A stretch of DNA of 64,000 nucleotides from Perkinsus olseni (Eukaryota; Perkinsozoa; Perkinsida), in contig JABANN010000057.1 of NCBI GenBank assembly GCA_013115125.1, positions 27,582 through 91,581 on the forward strand. The letters are read 5' to 3'. Position numbers and translations under genes: made by a program. This document shows positions 10,907 through 21,903 of the stretch, piece after piece. Numbering within the stretch: the first letter of the stretch is position 1; the number at the start of each line of letters is the position of its first letter. The notes under the pieces were generated by a model. The model ran no database searches, was not told the DNA's origin, and was given only the letters and a program-made list of their open reading frames with translations.

Positions 10907-12628
10907 ATGGCTTCTTCTCCGCATTTGTCATCTTCGCGAAGGTCGTCGTTTATCAGTCACCAGTTGACACCTAGTGACCTGTCCGTAAAGGCAACGCAGG
11001 CTTCAGGCGAGAGCTCGGATTTACCTACCGAGGATGGTTTGAAATGCAGCAACGCGGCGAGAGCGGCGGAGGCAGAGGCTACATTTGGCATGCCTACAGC
11101 ATCTCACAACGGCTTTGGTCTAGACGATTCTGATTCGGCGTTTGGTGGATACCATGATAGCGTATTTAGCGATCTGAACATGCGGGTGTCAATGAAGAAC
11201 TCTTTCTTGAACATTGATGAGCCCAGCGCTGGTGGTCTTGACGATTTGGCAATGCCAGAGCTTATCCGAGGGCAAACAGCACCTGGTATATTTCCCTCGG
11301 GCAGGCGCGCCATCGACTCGCAGTTACCTACTAATAGCTCAGAAGTGCCTTTGATTGGTTTATCGTGGGCTCCGGTGATGCATTCCGTCCCGGAAGAGCC
11401 TAGTAGTTGTGACAATATTCTGGCGTCACACGGTGGTTCTCTCACAGATGCTCACTCTAACTCTGACAGTTGTGAGTCTCACGAGTTAGCTGCCACGATA
11501 TCAGCAGCCTTGGGATTGGAGAACAGCAGAGACTCTGACGTTGCTTCTATCTTGGGCGCTGCTGCTGCAGCAAGAGGTGACCAGCCAGGTGAAGACATGG
11601 ACTCTTTGAGGTTGCAGAACCAAATCCTGACTAATGCTCTCTTCTCTATCGCTGCGGCTAGTGAAAGGCAACAGCAACAACAACATGGTGGTGGTTTTCA
11701 TGCTACTGACGGTACTGGAGTAGCGGATGGTAGCTCTCTAGCGCCGACTCATTCTCTGTGCCCGAGTAATAATCCTCCGAGGATTATCTCTGTGCCGGCC
11801 AGTGGCGGTAAAGACCATGCTCGGACGAGCGGCTCTGTATCATTACTTCCGCAGATGGGAGTGTCGGTTGGTCCGCCCCCTCCGCCAGAAGAGGGTGACG
11901 ATGATCCCAACAATACGACTGTTATGTTGAGGAATATACCCAACAAGTTCGACACGCGCTCATTAATCGAGCAGGTGCATCTCATGGGGTTTGAGAGTAC
12001 CTTCGATTTCTTCTATCTACCGATCGACTTCAGAAACAAGTGCAACGTTGGCTATGCCTTCTTGAACTTTCGCCAACACTCAAAAGCTCTTGAATTTAAG
12101 AGGGCTTTCACGAATTACAGATTGCCAGCCCAGAACTCTCATAAGATCTGTCAAGTGTGCTGGGCACGCGTGCAGGGTTTTGACAAGAACGTTGAGCATT
12201 ACAGGAATTCTCCTATTGCTGAAGAGTATAGGCCGTTGATTGCCGATGCTCAGGGCCGATGGATACCTTTCCCTAAGCCCGACCCCCATGTAGAAGAGAT
12301 CATCCGTTCCCGTTTAGAACAGGAGGAGACGGCAAGAGCATCGGGTGGTAATAAGAAGGGCCATGGTTCAGCATCATCTAAGGGTAAGGAGAGCCATAAG
12401 ATATTTATCGGCGGCTTGGGGCGTAGTACTACCAGTAGCGTTCTCCGAGATCACTTCTCAAAGTTCGGTGTGGTCAAGGATGCGTCAGTGGTAATGGATC
12501 GGACCTCTGGTAAGAGCAGAGGCTTTGGTTTTTGCCTCTTCGACCATGACGTCCCCAAGTCTGTTTTTGAGACGTCCCATGAGATTGATGGTGTGCCTGT
12601 GGCGGTGAAATATTACTCGTCTAATTGA
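10907..12628 (+). CDS. Mei2-type RNA-binding protein with an extra C-terminal RRM
   Basis: Single-exon frame of 573 residues from ATG 10907 (in a GGCTTC context; the open frame extends upstream only through non-ATG codons). Residues 1-320 are low-complexity, Ser/Ala/Gly rich, with a short QQQQQH run. The Mei2-type RRM (RRM_2 family) spans about residues 335-440: TTVMLRNIPNKFDTRSL, GFESTFDFFYLPIDF, NVGYAFLNF and the diagnostic tail with CQVCWARVQGFDKNVEHYRNS. A second, canonical RRM fills residues 496-573: HKIFIGGLGRSTTSS (RNP2) and KSRGFGFCLF (RNP1). In fission yeast Mei2 and plant Mei2-like proteins the Mei2 RRM is the last domain; here it is followed by another RRM. Probably a post-transcriptional regulator of differentiation; specific role unknown. 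A run of prolines then an acidic patch (GPPPPPEEGDDD) sits just before the first RRM. Confidence 0.9.
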   Translation: MASSPHLSSSRRSSFISHQLTPSDLSVKATQASGESSDLPTEDGLKCSNAARAAEAEATFGMPTASHNGFGLDDSDSAFGGYHDSVFSDLNMRVSMKNSFLNIDEPSAGGLDDLAMPELIRGQTAPGIFPSGRRAIDSQLPTNSSEVPLIGLSWAPVMHSVPEEPSSCDNILASHGGSLTDAHSNSDSCESHELAATISAALGLENSRDSDVASILGAAAAARGDQPGEDMDSLRLQNQILTNALFSIAAASERQQQQQHGGGFHATDGTGVADGSSLAPTHSLCPSNNPPRIISVPASGGKDHARTSGSVSLLPQMGVSVGPPPPPEEGDDDPNNTTVMLRNIPNKFDTRSLIEQVHLMGFESTFDFFYLPIDFRNKCNVGYAFLNFRQHSKALEFKRAFTNYRLPAQNSHKICQVCWARVQGFDKNVEHYRNSPIAEEYRPLIADAQGRWIPFPKPDPHVEEIIRSRLEQEETARASGGNKKGHGSASSKGKESHKIFIGGLGRSTTSSVLRDHFSKFGVVKDASVVMDRTSGKSRGFGFCLFDHDVPKSVFETSHEIDGVPVAVKYYSSN

Positions 12629-13392
12629 AGGCGATTATACTTTTACTGGCGATACTTCCTTTGTCTTGGTCGCCTGACCCTTTCACCATTATGTCCGCTA
12701 TTATGATGCTCAGAGTCTCTCTTCTCAACAGACTCTGATGCCCCGTAAGCTGTTGTCTTGGAGTTTGTTATGGTGCTGACCATATGTCGTCATCGCCATC
12801 ATCAACAGCAATCTTACCGGTGCTACCCTGCACTCTGTTAATCGTGTACATTTTGATGAAGCAGATTCGGTTCTCTGGCCTACTATTCTGCTTCTATGTC
12901 CTTGTCGTTGTCTTCGTCGTCGTGATGGGGATAGTCGTGGTATCCTGCGTACTGCATTTGTTGTCCGCTATGGCACTTAGGTCTTCGTCGCGGTCCTCCT
13001 ATATTGTTACTATTGTTGTTACCGTATACGGCCTCGTCCTTCCCACTCGACTTTCTCGGCTCAGTCGTCACCATCGCCATTATTAGCATCATCACCCAAC
13101 AATCCTTGGCGAGTTTTCTGTACAGAGACTGTCAGTAGACATGGGTGCCCGACCGGGGCGTCGATGTCACTGCTGTCACTTCCGCGCAACTGTCCCAGTA
13201 TTGTGGCTGTACTCTGTGGGAGTAATGATACCCGATCACTGCCATTGATTCGTATCATCATCATCATAACCATCATCACTATAACACTACCTAACCTTCG
13301 AGTCTTGCGTTGTCACCTGGCTTCACAGGGACCGAGCGGAGCGGCGCGGTGCGCATTGGCTCTTCATCTCTCGTGCAGCCTCTATAATTACC
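12629..13392. other. Intergenic region between Mei2-type gene and IFT81
   Basis: No gene recognised. The stretch holds imperfect triplet runs, for example GTC/GTT-rich sequence at about 12890-12935 and ATC/ATCA runs at about 13252-13285. A hydrophobic plus-strand frame at 12784-13086 has no family resemblance and seems to arise from the triplet runs. It presumably carries the 3' UTR of the upstream gene and the promoter of IFT81. Confidence 0.6.
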
Positions 13393-16300
13393 ATGTCCAT
13401 AGCAGCAGGGCTTCGAGAGATCGTCGATCGGCTCAACGCCCCTCCTCTACAGATGGGATTCTCATCACTAGTACAGTTCGATGAGCTGCCGCCGTAATAG
13501 TGATACCGTTATTGCCTCGTCTCACTGCGATAAGCCTCGTGAGTAGGTTCAGCCTCCTATCAATAGTCAACAGGATCCTCACGATACTCGATCCTAAGCA
13601 TAATGTACTATCAGGCGTTACTGGCGATGGTAACACTGAGTGGCTCGGTGGTTCCGTTCTCTGCTGGTTTTAGAGTAGTTGTTCCTCGCGTGTGGTTGCG
13701 CGGTTCGTGGTTGCAGCTTTGGCAGCCTGATCAAGTGACGGCTGCGTCCTGATTCAGGTCGACATGGAGAATGAGCGCGTGGAGGCTACCTACCAGCGTA
13801 TGGTTGAATTCGTCACCATCCTTGGTTACCCCAGTGATCACAGCCAGTAGTAGACTCTCGTGGTTGTCGCTTGATGGTGATAGTGTGTCAGGGCCTTCAA
13901 AGAGTGCTTTGTTAATGGTGACAAGAGAGTGCTGCATCCTTTACTATATTGGCTGCTAGTCAACCTACCTGCTCTGAAGGAAAGAGCATACTTAGCGAGG
14001 TAACCGTCGTGATAGTGTCAGTAGTCGTGCCATGGGTTCGCCCTCATCGAATCTGCTGTGGCACAGATTCCTTGTCAATCTTGAAGTTCCTCAAGACTTC
14101 ATGCAGGACGACAATGTCGCGGAGATGTACGGAAAGTACAACGAGCTCCAATCAACGTTCAAGGTGAGCACGACTCGCGTCGAAAATACGCCAGAGCATC
14201 CCTGAACGGCCTCAGGCCACACACTCGGCGCTGCAGCAGCAACGGGAAACGGCTACGATGCCCAACGAGCTGAAGCGGGACATACAGCAGTTGAGTGTGG
14301 AGAAGGATCAGTTGATGATGAAGATAAGAGGTCTCCGCTCTGTCACTCGAAGAGGTGCGTCATTGCCTTTGCTTCCAGCGTTCAAACAACGGACAGCCGG
14401 TGACGCTGATTTTGGCACAATTCTTGACGTCACCTCTAAGCTGCGTCATGAGCAAGAGGAAGAGGTGATAGTCTGATAGGTGCACTCCTTCGACTCGCGT
14501 GTGTTCCCACCTCAGGCACAACTGGCTGATGCGTATAAGCAACAGCGGCGACAGCTGGAGCGAGTAGAGCATCTGCATCAAGCAGCTAGTCAGAGGCTCC
14601 AAGCGATGTGCCAGGCGAGAGCGGACGCTGAGGAGAATCCAGAGAGGATGCTCGAGGCACTAACAGCAGCAGTCTAGCTCTGCGAAGATGTAGAATAGGT
14701 CATACGCGCTGAGGTGGAAAATAATGGTGCCCGACTGGAACAAATGACAGCGGCTCATGACGTGCTATGTCGAGAGCTTGACGCTGCCGAGAAGCAACTG
14801 AACGTGCCTAATGTGATAGTACAATGGCCCCTGCGTGATGCAACTTAGCTTGACCAGATCGATGAGGCAACACTGCTGGATGCGGAAGAGAAGCTGGCTG
14901 ACCTCCATGAGGAGGTTGAGTCAATGGAGAGCAACCTCAAGAGCCAGCTGCAAGTACAAATGCCTTCGTAGGGAGAGGTCATCGGGCCGTCTCCTTGCCA
15001 GGCGCAGGCTGCACTGGATAGTAAAGGGGGAGGACTGCAGGTGGGGTGCTCATGATATGGGGAACTCTGGGGCCTCGCACGCCCTATATAGGTGTACCGG
15101 CATCAAGCACAGCTACTAGCCAAGAAACACGAGGCGTTGTCGAAGAAGGTTGAGGCAATCGAGACAGAGAGAAACTCTGCTGCGTTCGAGTTGGAGCAGC
15201 TCGAGGCGGATTACGAGCAGCGGATGGGGCATCGGTGAGGCGAGGCCCAGTAGGAGGTTGAACGCTAGAGCGGTTGAGGTACCTCCGTCGGGAGGACTTC
15301 AAGGATTATGCTGCTACACTGAGAGAGAAAACGAAGAAGTTCAAGCTGGCTAAGAGTGAAGTGCAGAGCTTGAGGTCAGAGGGGTCTATCCTCAAGAGGA
15401 CCGAACAGCTACTGAAGGAAAGGTGAATCTCGTTGGCAGGGTTATGGTCCGTCATTACTTGGCCGTTGCAGACTGGCGGAAGCTCAGCAGGGTCTGCGGG
15501 AAGTCGAGGAGAAGTTCGGGGTTGTTGGTCATGACGATCTCGAATCACGTCTGATTGAGGTAACCAACGCCGACTCCTCGACGTTGATGATCGAGCAGGC
15601 CTCGGAGGCGAAGTCAGCCGCAGATGCCAAAAAAGGCTCTCAAATGGAGGAGCTGTCCGAGGTGGTGACGAAGATCAACTTTATGCTGCGAGAGAAGAAA
15701 AACGAGCTGGCGCCCAGGATCAAGGCAGGCACGTTAGCGGCGAGAACGAGGGTAGGCTCACGTGCAGGTACTGAGGGCGAAGAGGGAAGAACTAGTAGAA
15801 GCGGAGGGAGTGTATCTCACGAAGAGGACAGAGTACTCTGCATGAGCCTTGGCCCGTCCTTTGTGCGACTAATCAGATATGAGGCGGTGGAGGCAGATTT
15901 GAACAGGGAAGTGAGGCAACGTCGGAGCCTGACGGACAAGTTGCTCAAGGAGACAGAATCCTTGCAGAGCCGAGCAGATGAGATTGAACTCAAGATCATA
16001 GCGTAAGTCGTTGCTCAGTGAGTCTCAGTTCTTTCTCGGCTTGTCTCGGACGCAGGACGGAATCGTTGGTCGAGCGAGGAGAGCGAGAGCGCCAGTGCCT
16101 CGACGGTCGAAGTAGATTCTCCGATGAACACCCGACCCTTAGCGCAGCTTATACGGCCAAAATCCGGGAGCTTGAGAAAGTAGAACCCTCACTACGTCAG
16201 GCATCAGCTCGTCAGTGTACTCTGTGGCTCTCAGACCTGCCAAACCCTGAAGCTGCAGCACAAGGATGTGTCCAACTCCTTAGATTGGAGAATGCATCAG

Positions 16301-16492
16301 AAGCAATTATTCGAGCGTTTGAATCGTCTCCTCGAGGTCCACCCAGGCACACAAATGTGGGTTGAATGTTGATGGCGAATTCAGGTAAAACTGCGATCGT
16401 TGACATCGGTAAGCGCTGACGGCGAGGCGAGCCTGGGGCGAGTTGAGCACTTAGCGAAAGGTGTCAACCGACTCGTAATAGAAAGCAACTAG
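13393..16492 (+). CDS. IFT81: Intraflagellar transport protein 81
   Basis: IFT-B core protein that binds tubulin with IFT74 and is needed to build cilia. Exon 1 (13393-13493) encodes LREIVDRLNAPPLQMGF, matching the start of the calponin-homology-like domain. The next exons give LLSIVNRILTILDPKHNV, VDMENERVEATYQRMVEF, VLHPLLYWLLVNLPALKERAY and LARFLVNLEVPQDFMQDDN (human FLIKLEVPSEFLQDET). The remainder is coiled coil with family landmarks: ELKRDIQQLSVEKDQLM (14262), DFKDYAATLREKTKKF then ILKRTEQLLKE (15300-15420), and MEELSEVVTKINFMLREKK (15645). The C-terminus read through a phase-0 intron (about 16337-16382) ends ASLGRVEHLAKGVNRLVIE, which lines up with human TSIGQVIQEGGEDRLIL; without that intron a stop comes at 16372. 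About ten introns. One junction near 13640-13760 is unresolved. Confidence 0.9.
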
Positions 16493-16558
16493 TGCCAACA
16501 TGCTTGAAAACCATGCCAAATTTTCTGACGCCTCCAATCTTTTCTCATGTAACAGCCG

Positions 16559-16950
16559 ATGTGTTGTATTAAGGTAGTATTAAGGCTACACGGCAAGAAC
16601 ACGTTAATGCGGTGCTAAGGAGTTTTTGGAATTGGTAGAGTTACTGACATATTCTCGGATAGATGACGAAACAATGCAACAGTTGAGGGAGCAAACAGAT
16701 CACGATAGCGACGGCTGTGCTACCTTTGATATTACATCAGTTATAACACGAACGAGAGACACGACGACCGTGAGGTAACGAGTATGGCTCGAAGGGTATT
16801 GAGAACGCAGCAGCTTGTTTCACTTGTTTGGCCATGGGGGCGACTGACCGGCGCTCCGAATCACAGGCAAACTCGACAGGGCCCTTGATGAAAGCAACGC
16901 TGAATTCAGAACACGGAATGGTATAAATGATGAAGTCGGCTCTTCAAGTG
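16559..16950 (+). CDS. Possible small EF-hand-like protein (weak)
   Basis: An ATG at 16559 gives MCCIK, and a phase-0 intron of about 45 bases leads to EFLELVELLTYSRIDDETM followed by QTDHDSDGCATFDITSV (about 16620-16740). DHDSDGCATFDI resembles an EF-hand loop (D-x-D-x-D-G), with Asp-Ile in place of the usual final Glu. The following exons are ambiguous: a donor at about 16771 and an acceptor at about 16865 would append some 18 residues and then a stop. Further coding-like patches run to about 17150 but in frames I could not connect. This may be a real short calcium-binding protein or chance. Confidence 0.25.
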
Positions 16951-17402
16951 ATGGGATGGGACGGACGTAACCAACACCGATCGCAGCAGCGCGCGGTCTC
17001 AGGAGACATGAGCATGCTGACTCTGTTCTTGCTACAGCCGTCACACACAGCCTGAATAACGAACGGAGAAATCCCCGCGTTGATGCCACCGATATTATTG
17101 GAGCGTCAGACAGCAGGCCTTCTTACGTTGCCACAGCTGTAGCAATTGTGCCGTGAGAGCAGCCGATGAGCCTCAGATTTCAGCACGGAATTCCACAGGA
17201 AGTCCGACCCGCAACACGAGCAGGATGCACTGGCGGACTGGGGCTTCCACGAGGGTGTTCGAACTCGGTGTTTAGGATCCGTAGTCGCAAGGGCAGCGAC
17301 TTGCTTTACAGCCTGAAAGTGCGAACCCTCCGAACGGGTCGCTCGGGCAGGCCACTGCGTATAAGCTCATAGTCCTACGCTGGCAGACACTAAGCGATGT
17401 GC
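16951..17402. other. Convergent intergenic region
   Basis: Lies between the plus-strand IFT81 side and the 3' end of the minus-strand lipase. A plus-strand frame near 16980-17150 has some protein-like sequence but no recognisable motif and no clear ends. Nothing else seen. Confidence 0.4.
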
Positions 17403-20400
17403 TCACTCCTTGAAGGCTTCACGCACACGTCGATGTACAGTTATTGTCAAAAAGACTACCATGTAATATGACCGGCCGAAATGGTCATGCAGCATCCCTG
17501 GCTGCAGTTGAACTTCTTGCAGGCCCGACCAATCTCTCGGAACATAGGAGCATTGATTGCATCCATCACGACGGTAAATATGAATGACCTTGCCGGGGAC
17601 TCGGAGCTCACTGGCATGATGGAAGGGCTCGACTTGGCTGACGTCGGGAGGGACATCGTGTATGCTCGAGAGACCCTCAACGGCGTCGTCTAACATCAGG
17701 GAGGCGAAAGCATTCCATCGGGTGCCCCATGGTCCTCACCTAAGACTTGCGCTTCAGCACGTGCAGCGGCCCATCTCCATGGCCGACCCACCGCTGCTGT
17801 GACCCCCGAGAAGAACGAGGACACGGTTTCCGACCATGCCCGACTAGTGTTCGACTGCGGACTTAGATCGGGATAATCGACCTCGGCCTGCTGCGCCCCA
17901 GCACTGTCCATGCCATCGCCCTATACCAACACTCGGACCAGCGGGCACGGCGAAACTGACTCACGGTCCTTGTCTCATCACCATCGGCTGTGTGAGCATG
18001 GTCGCGGCGTCTCTTCAGCTGCGCGAGTCTTTTGATGTCCCGCAAGGCCGCGGCATCTTCGGAGAGGTACTGCCTTGTCCGCATGATGCTGGTGGGTTCA
18101 GCGAGCCTCTCAATCAGCTTCCTCGCGTTATGTACTGATGCCCTCGGGACCATGTCGTCCCGATTGACGACGGAGGTCACTCCGAGACGCTCTGCCGCAG
18201 CGGCAAGTGTATCATCCATACACGCCGGGGACCCAAATCCAACACATCTGAGACCGAGCCTCGAAGACCAGCAGTGGTGACACCACAGACTCACGTGAGC
18301 GTTTCACAGTCAGCCATGATGTCCTGGCGTAGTATGACACAGGCAAGCGAGGCTATGCCGGCGCCAAGGGAGTGGCCGGTGAGGGATATCCGAAAACCTT
18401 CAGCGTGCAAGCGAGCCAGGCAGCTGCCAACCTCCTTCACGAGGTGCTGCGCTGCTGCCAGCATCCCTGAACAAGGCGCAATGATGATGTACTGAAGCTG
18501 CTGCTCTCGGGATATCACCCATATGACAGTGCCCCATGGTGCCATCAGATAAGTATAGGGTCCCTTGAAAGGCGTTGAGGTCTGTTATCGAGTCCCCGAT
18601 GGTCGTCGTTCCGGGAAGGATAAGCACAGCCCTCTTCGCAGCACCGGGAGTATCTCTACAAGCCAGATAAAAAGTGTGGCCGAACTCCCTATACCGAGCA
18701 TAATGGGGTTCCGCCAGGACCAGAGTCCATCCCTGAAGAAGAAACCCTGGCGTTGTGAATCGAAGCCATCACGGTGACGACCTGAAGTCTCAGAAGCCTC
18801 TGAGCGTCGACTGGGGTGGACTCAGCGGGGATGTGAACAGCCAGACTGCACATGAGCTCCACCTCCGCCAGGCTCGCCTTGGAAGGCATCGGCAGGCCTA
18901 CCACGAGGACATCTATCAAAGGGGTCACCCCTCCCTCACCCTGATGGCGCGTGGCCTCCAGGCTCGGATCGTTCCCTCGAGCACCGTAGTCCTCTCCCAT
19001 GAGGTAGTATCTGCCGCCAATTCACCTGGACGCAAGGACGCGTTGGGAGATGCCCCACATGGCAGCGGCAACATCAGCTGTGTTGGCTGTCCATCTCGAG
19101 CGGATGCCAGCACTGCTGGTGAGCTTGGAGAGCATACCGATCGCCTCCAGGATGTCGCTGCCGTAGATGCACAGAGGGCCGTAGCGGAAGAGGTAGTACG
19201 CTCCCGAAATGTACCTAGAGGGGCGACGCTGCGACCAGTGCATGGAAAGACAGTCCCCACTTGGCGAAGGCACCCATAGGGAGGACTGACGAGGCAGTCC
19301 TAAGGGCTTGGAGGAAATTACCACCGATCCTGTACACCATGGCTACACTGCTCTCGGGGGAGGATTTGTAGGCCGATAGCCGGCCGGCAAGGTACCTGAC
19401 AGCGCCATTCAGCGGCCGACCGGAAGCCTGGCGGATGCGTACAGTTGTATTCTCTCTTGTCGAGCCTTGACGCGGTCCAGGAGCAGGTCCTTGGCAGCTT
19501 CACTGAGGCAGGCGTAGCACAACGTCCCATCGAGCTTATGCAGGCCCTTCCGGACCTCCTCTCTCGTGCCCGGGTCGATGGTCTGAAGGCGACGGAAACA
19601 GAGAGCAGCAGCGTCTGATATCTGCTTACATCTCGTCCTAGCTCAGCCTGATGATAGTCATCATCAGCAGCCTCACGCGCCTCCGAACCATCTTCCTGTT
19701 GCTGCTGCAGTCGTTGTACGTCCTCGAGAGTAGTCCACTCAGCGTCAATCGACAGACCTGACGATGACCACCTGTGGACCGCGACGGCTGCCTTGACTGG
19801 TCAACTCACGGTTAGCGCGCATGACGCTATCTTGGAGATCAGCTGGGGTGAGCGGCACCTCGGTAGCGGCTTCTGCCAAACATGCCTTGCAGAACTGATG
19901 ACCGCACATGGGGCACACCCTTGGCCTAAAAGAACCCTGCAATCATCGTATCGCTTCACCCGCGGGTTGACCTGTTAGTGAAGCTGAACTCGATGGTGCA
20001 TTTCCAGCAGCTCGGTGGTGCCTGCGGCCCCTCTCCCGCCACTTTGTCACCCGTGTGGCCTCTCCCGGAGCCCTCTGTTGTGGGAGGTGCAGCTTCAGTC
20101 TTCGACCGTCGTAATGATAGGACACTAGCCAAGGTGGCCACCCATCCGCGGCGCTGCGGTTCAATACCACTCGGCGATTCCACCGCCATCTCCTCGTCCT
20201 CCTGCTCTAGGTCAATGACGGGAACGCTGTCAGCAGCCCTCTCCATCCTTCCCTCCTGTGGCGGGCCAAAAGCTGAGGGGCTCTCCGATACAGTAGAGTT
20301 CCCGATGGGCAATCTGCATGGAACGCCGCTGAGGGAACCACTGCAAGCTTCCGTCTCACCTCAGCGCGGACGGCGGTGGCGTGCTTCCTCCCGTATCGGA

Positions 20401-20433
20401 AGGGTCTCTGGTAGCAGTAGTGCTCCCCAACAT
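17403..20433 (-). CDS. Zinc-finger (FYVE-like) class 3 lipase
   Basis: Probable lipase acting on glycerolipids at membranes marked by phosphoinositides. From ATG 20433 a low-complexity acidic N-terminus precedes a zinc finger encoded across an intron near 19930-19976: CWKCTIEFSFTNR joins PRVCPMCGHQFCKACLAE, with the spacing of a FYVE-type finger though the usual RRHHCR core is degraded. The lipase_3 region follows: VLILPGTTTIGDSITDLNA (about 18600), nucleophile elbow ISLTGHSLGAGIASLAC (about 18360), VGFGSPACMDD and NRDDMVPRASVHNA (about 18200, likely catalytic Asp), and a late ELRVPGKVIHIYRR ... MLHDHFGRSYY (about 17610-17460) supplying the His, as in sn1-specific diacylglycerol lipases. Roughly ten introns, many with matching phases (for example EAQVL joining DDAVEG near 17690-17748). 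No transmembrane helices seen, unlike animal DAGL. Confidence 0.75.
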
Positions 20434-20704
20434 TCCTATCAACCCCCTTGTACTATCGCCTGCTATGAGCCTTAATACCGAGCAGCGGACACTGGCGGGT
20501 CCTCGAGAGACAAGGCGCGCCAAAACGTCTCAACTGCCACAGAGAATGCCTCGACCTTGCTGCGATGGCATCCCTCCCATCATCCTTCATAACTAGAGTT
20601 CAACGCGAGTCAACGAGTGTACGACTGTGAAGAATTATGGCATGGCTGCACAAGTGGCATGCAAGCAGCAATGGTACATGGCAGCGTTCAGCTCATCGAG
20701 ACAG

Positions 20705-21677
20705 TCAAGAGGGCTCCTCCCGGCTGGACGGGGGAACTTCCCTTGTCCCTTGTTTCCCACTACGTCGTGCCGCCCAAGCCGCGATGTGCTCCCACGGGTC
20801 ATCAGGCATTCTCGCCAAGAGATCCGTAACCATGGACTAAAAAAGGTCATTCGCAGCACGCTCTCTCTCCGTAGAAGGACGTACTTCCATCTCTTGCTGT
20901 AAGCGATGCTCCTGTATGTAGTTGCCTGTCGCTGCCACCACCTGATGTGTCCCAACAGCGCTTCGGGCATCGAAAGATTCGTCGAAAGTGTTCTCATACT
21001 CGACCTCCATATCATCGCCTTCACTTCCGCTTCGCATAGTCACCTACAGGGAGCACTGTCCTCTTGCACGGGGACACCAAGCGCCGTGACAGGTGCTGCT
21101 TCCAACCATTGCCTCGCGAAATATATCGGGGTACGAGCAAAGTCGCAGAACGTAAAAAGAGAAATATCTGACCGGCCATTCGGAAGATCGACGTGACTAA
21201 CTCCAATCCGATTACGTTGCTCGCGGCGTGTCACAGCCAATGGCTTCAGGAGACCCTTCCCACTCGGCCACTAACACCTTCACCCAGAATGTGCGTTCTA
21301 CCTTGGCAACGCCCTTAGCTGTCGGAGGTATGACCAACATCCCCTCCATCACTGGGGCGAAGATCTCCAGCTTCACGCGTGAAGGGGCATCTTCTATCAA
21401 GGCAGTACTAGTAGAACAGCACGGAACGTATCTTGCGCACAGCGAAGATTACTCCCGGACTCGCGATTTTCTACTACCTGCTCCTCCGTACGGGGACATC
21501 TACGTCCGTGATACGTATGAAAGATCCCTCAGGGGCCGAGACTAGGTCCGAGAATTTCAGACGGGTCTTGACACTTATCGACGATCCGAGAGCTGCCTGT
21601 TGCTGCTCAACAGCGGTTGCGGCCGGCTCCTCGTCTTTCGGCCGCGTTGTTTCGGAGGATTTGCTATCTTTGGTCAT
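20705..21677 (-). CDS. Small protein ending in a DPY30/RIIa-type dimerisation motif
   Basis: Start ATG at 21677 (MTKDSKSSETTRPKDEE). Exons join in phase: VPVRRSS to TALIEDAPSRVKLEIF at about 21411-21456, SPEAIG to FTSIFRM at about 21195-21231, SRRL to VTMRSGSEGDD at about 21045-21080, and YIQEHRLQQEME to SMVTDLLARMPDDPWEHIA at about 20838-20884. The last stretch matches the DPY30/RIIa helix pair found in cAMP-kinase regulatory subunits and many ciliary proteins (Y-x-x-E-H-x(n)-K/R-P-x-D-P-x-x-F/H-I-A). The upstream part, including FAPVMEGMLVIPPTAKG, is not recognised. Such motifs dock proteins to amphipathic helices, often in radial spokes; a ciliary scaffold is likely but inferred only from the motif and neighbouring ciliary genes. 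Confidence 0.6.
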
Positions 21678-21903
21678 TGCGGGAAGCAAGTGACGGACTG
21701 ACGCTAAGTCGAGAACACTATTACCGTACGGGGAAGGCAACCAGGGAGTGCGGATCCAAACTGAGCTGAAGTGCCTCCATCCCCTCGTTCTTAGAGGGGG
21801 GCCTTCCCTGACAGAATCGAAGCCTGGAACTGGACTTCCGAGTGACCAACGCGACTGCGCTCATGGACAAGAGACGTTATTTTTACGAATAGTGGGTTAA
21901 ATG

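Noticed and set aside
12784-13086. 100-codon hydrophobic plus-strand frame
   Set aside because: Arises from GTC/GTT-rich triplet runs, has no splice partners or family motif, and lies between well-formed genes.
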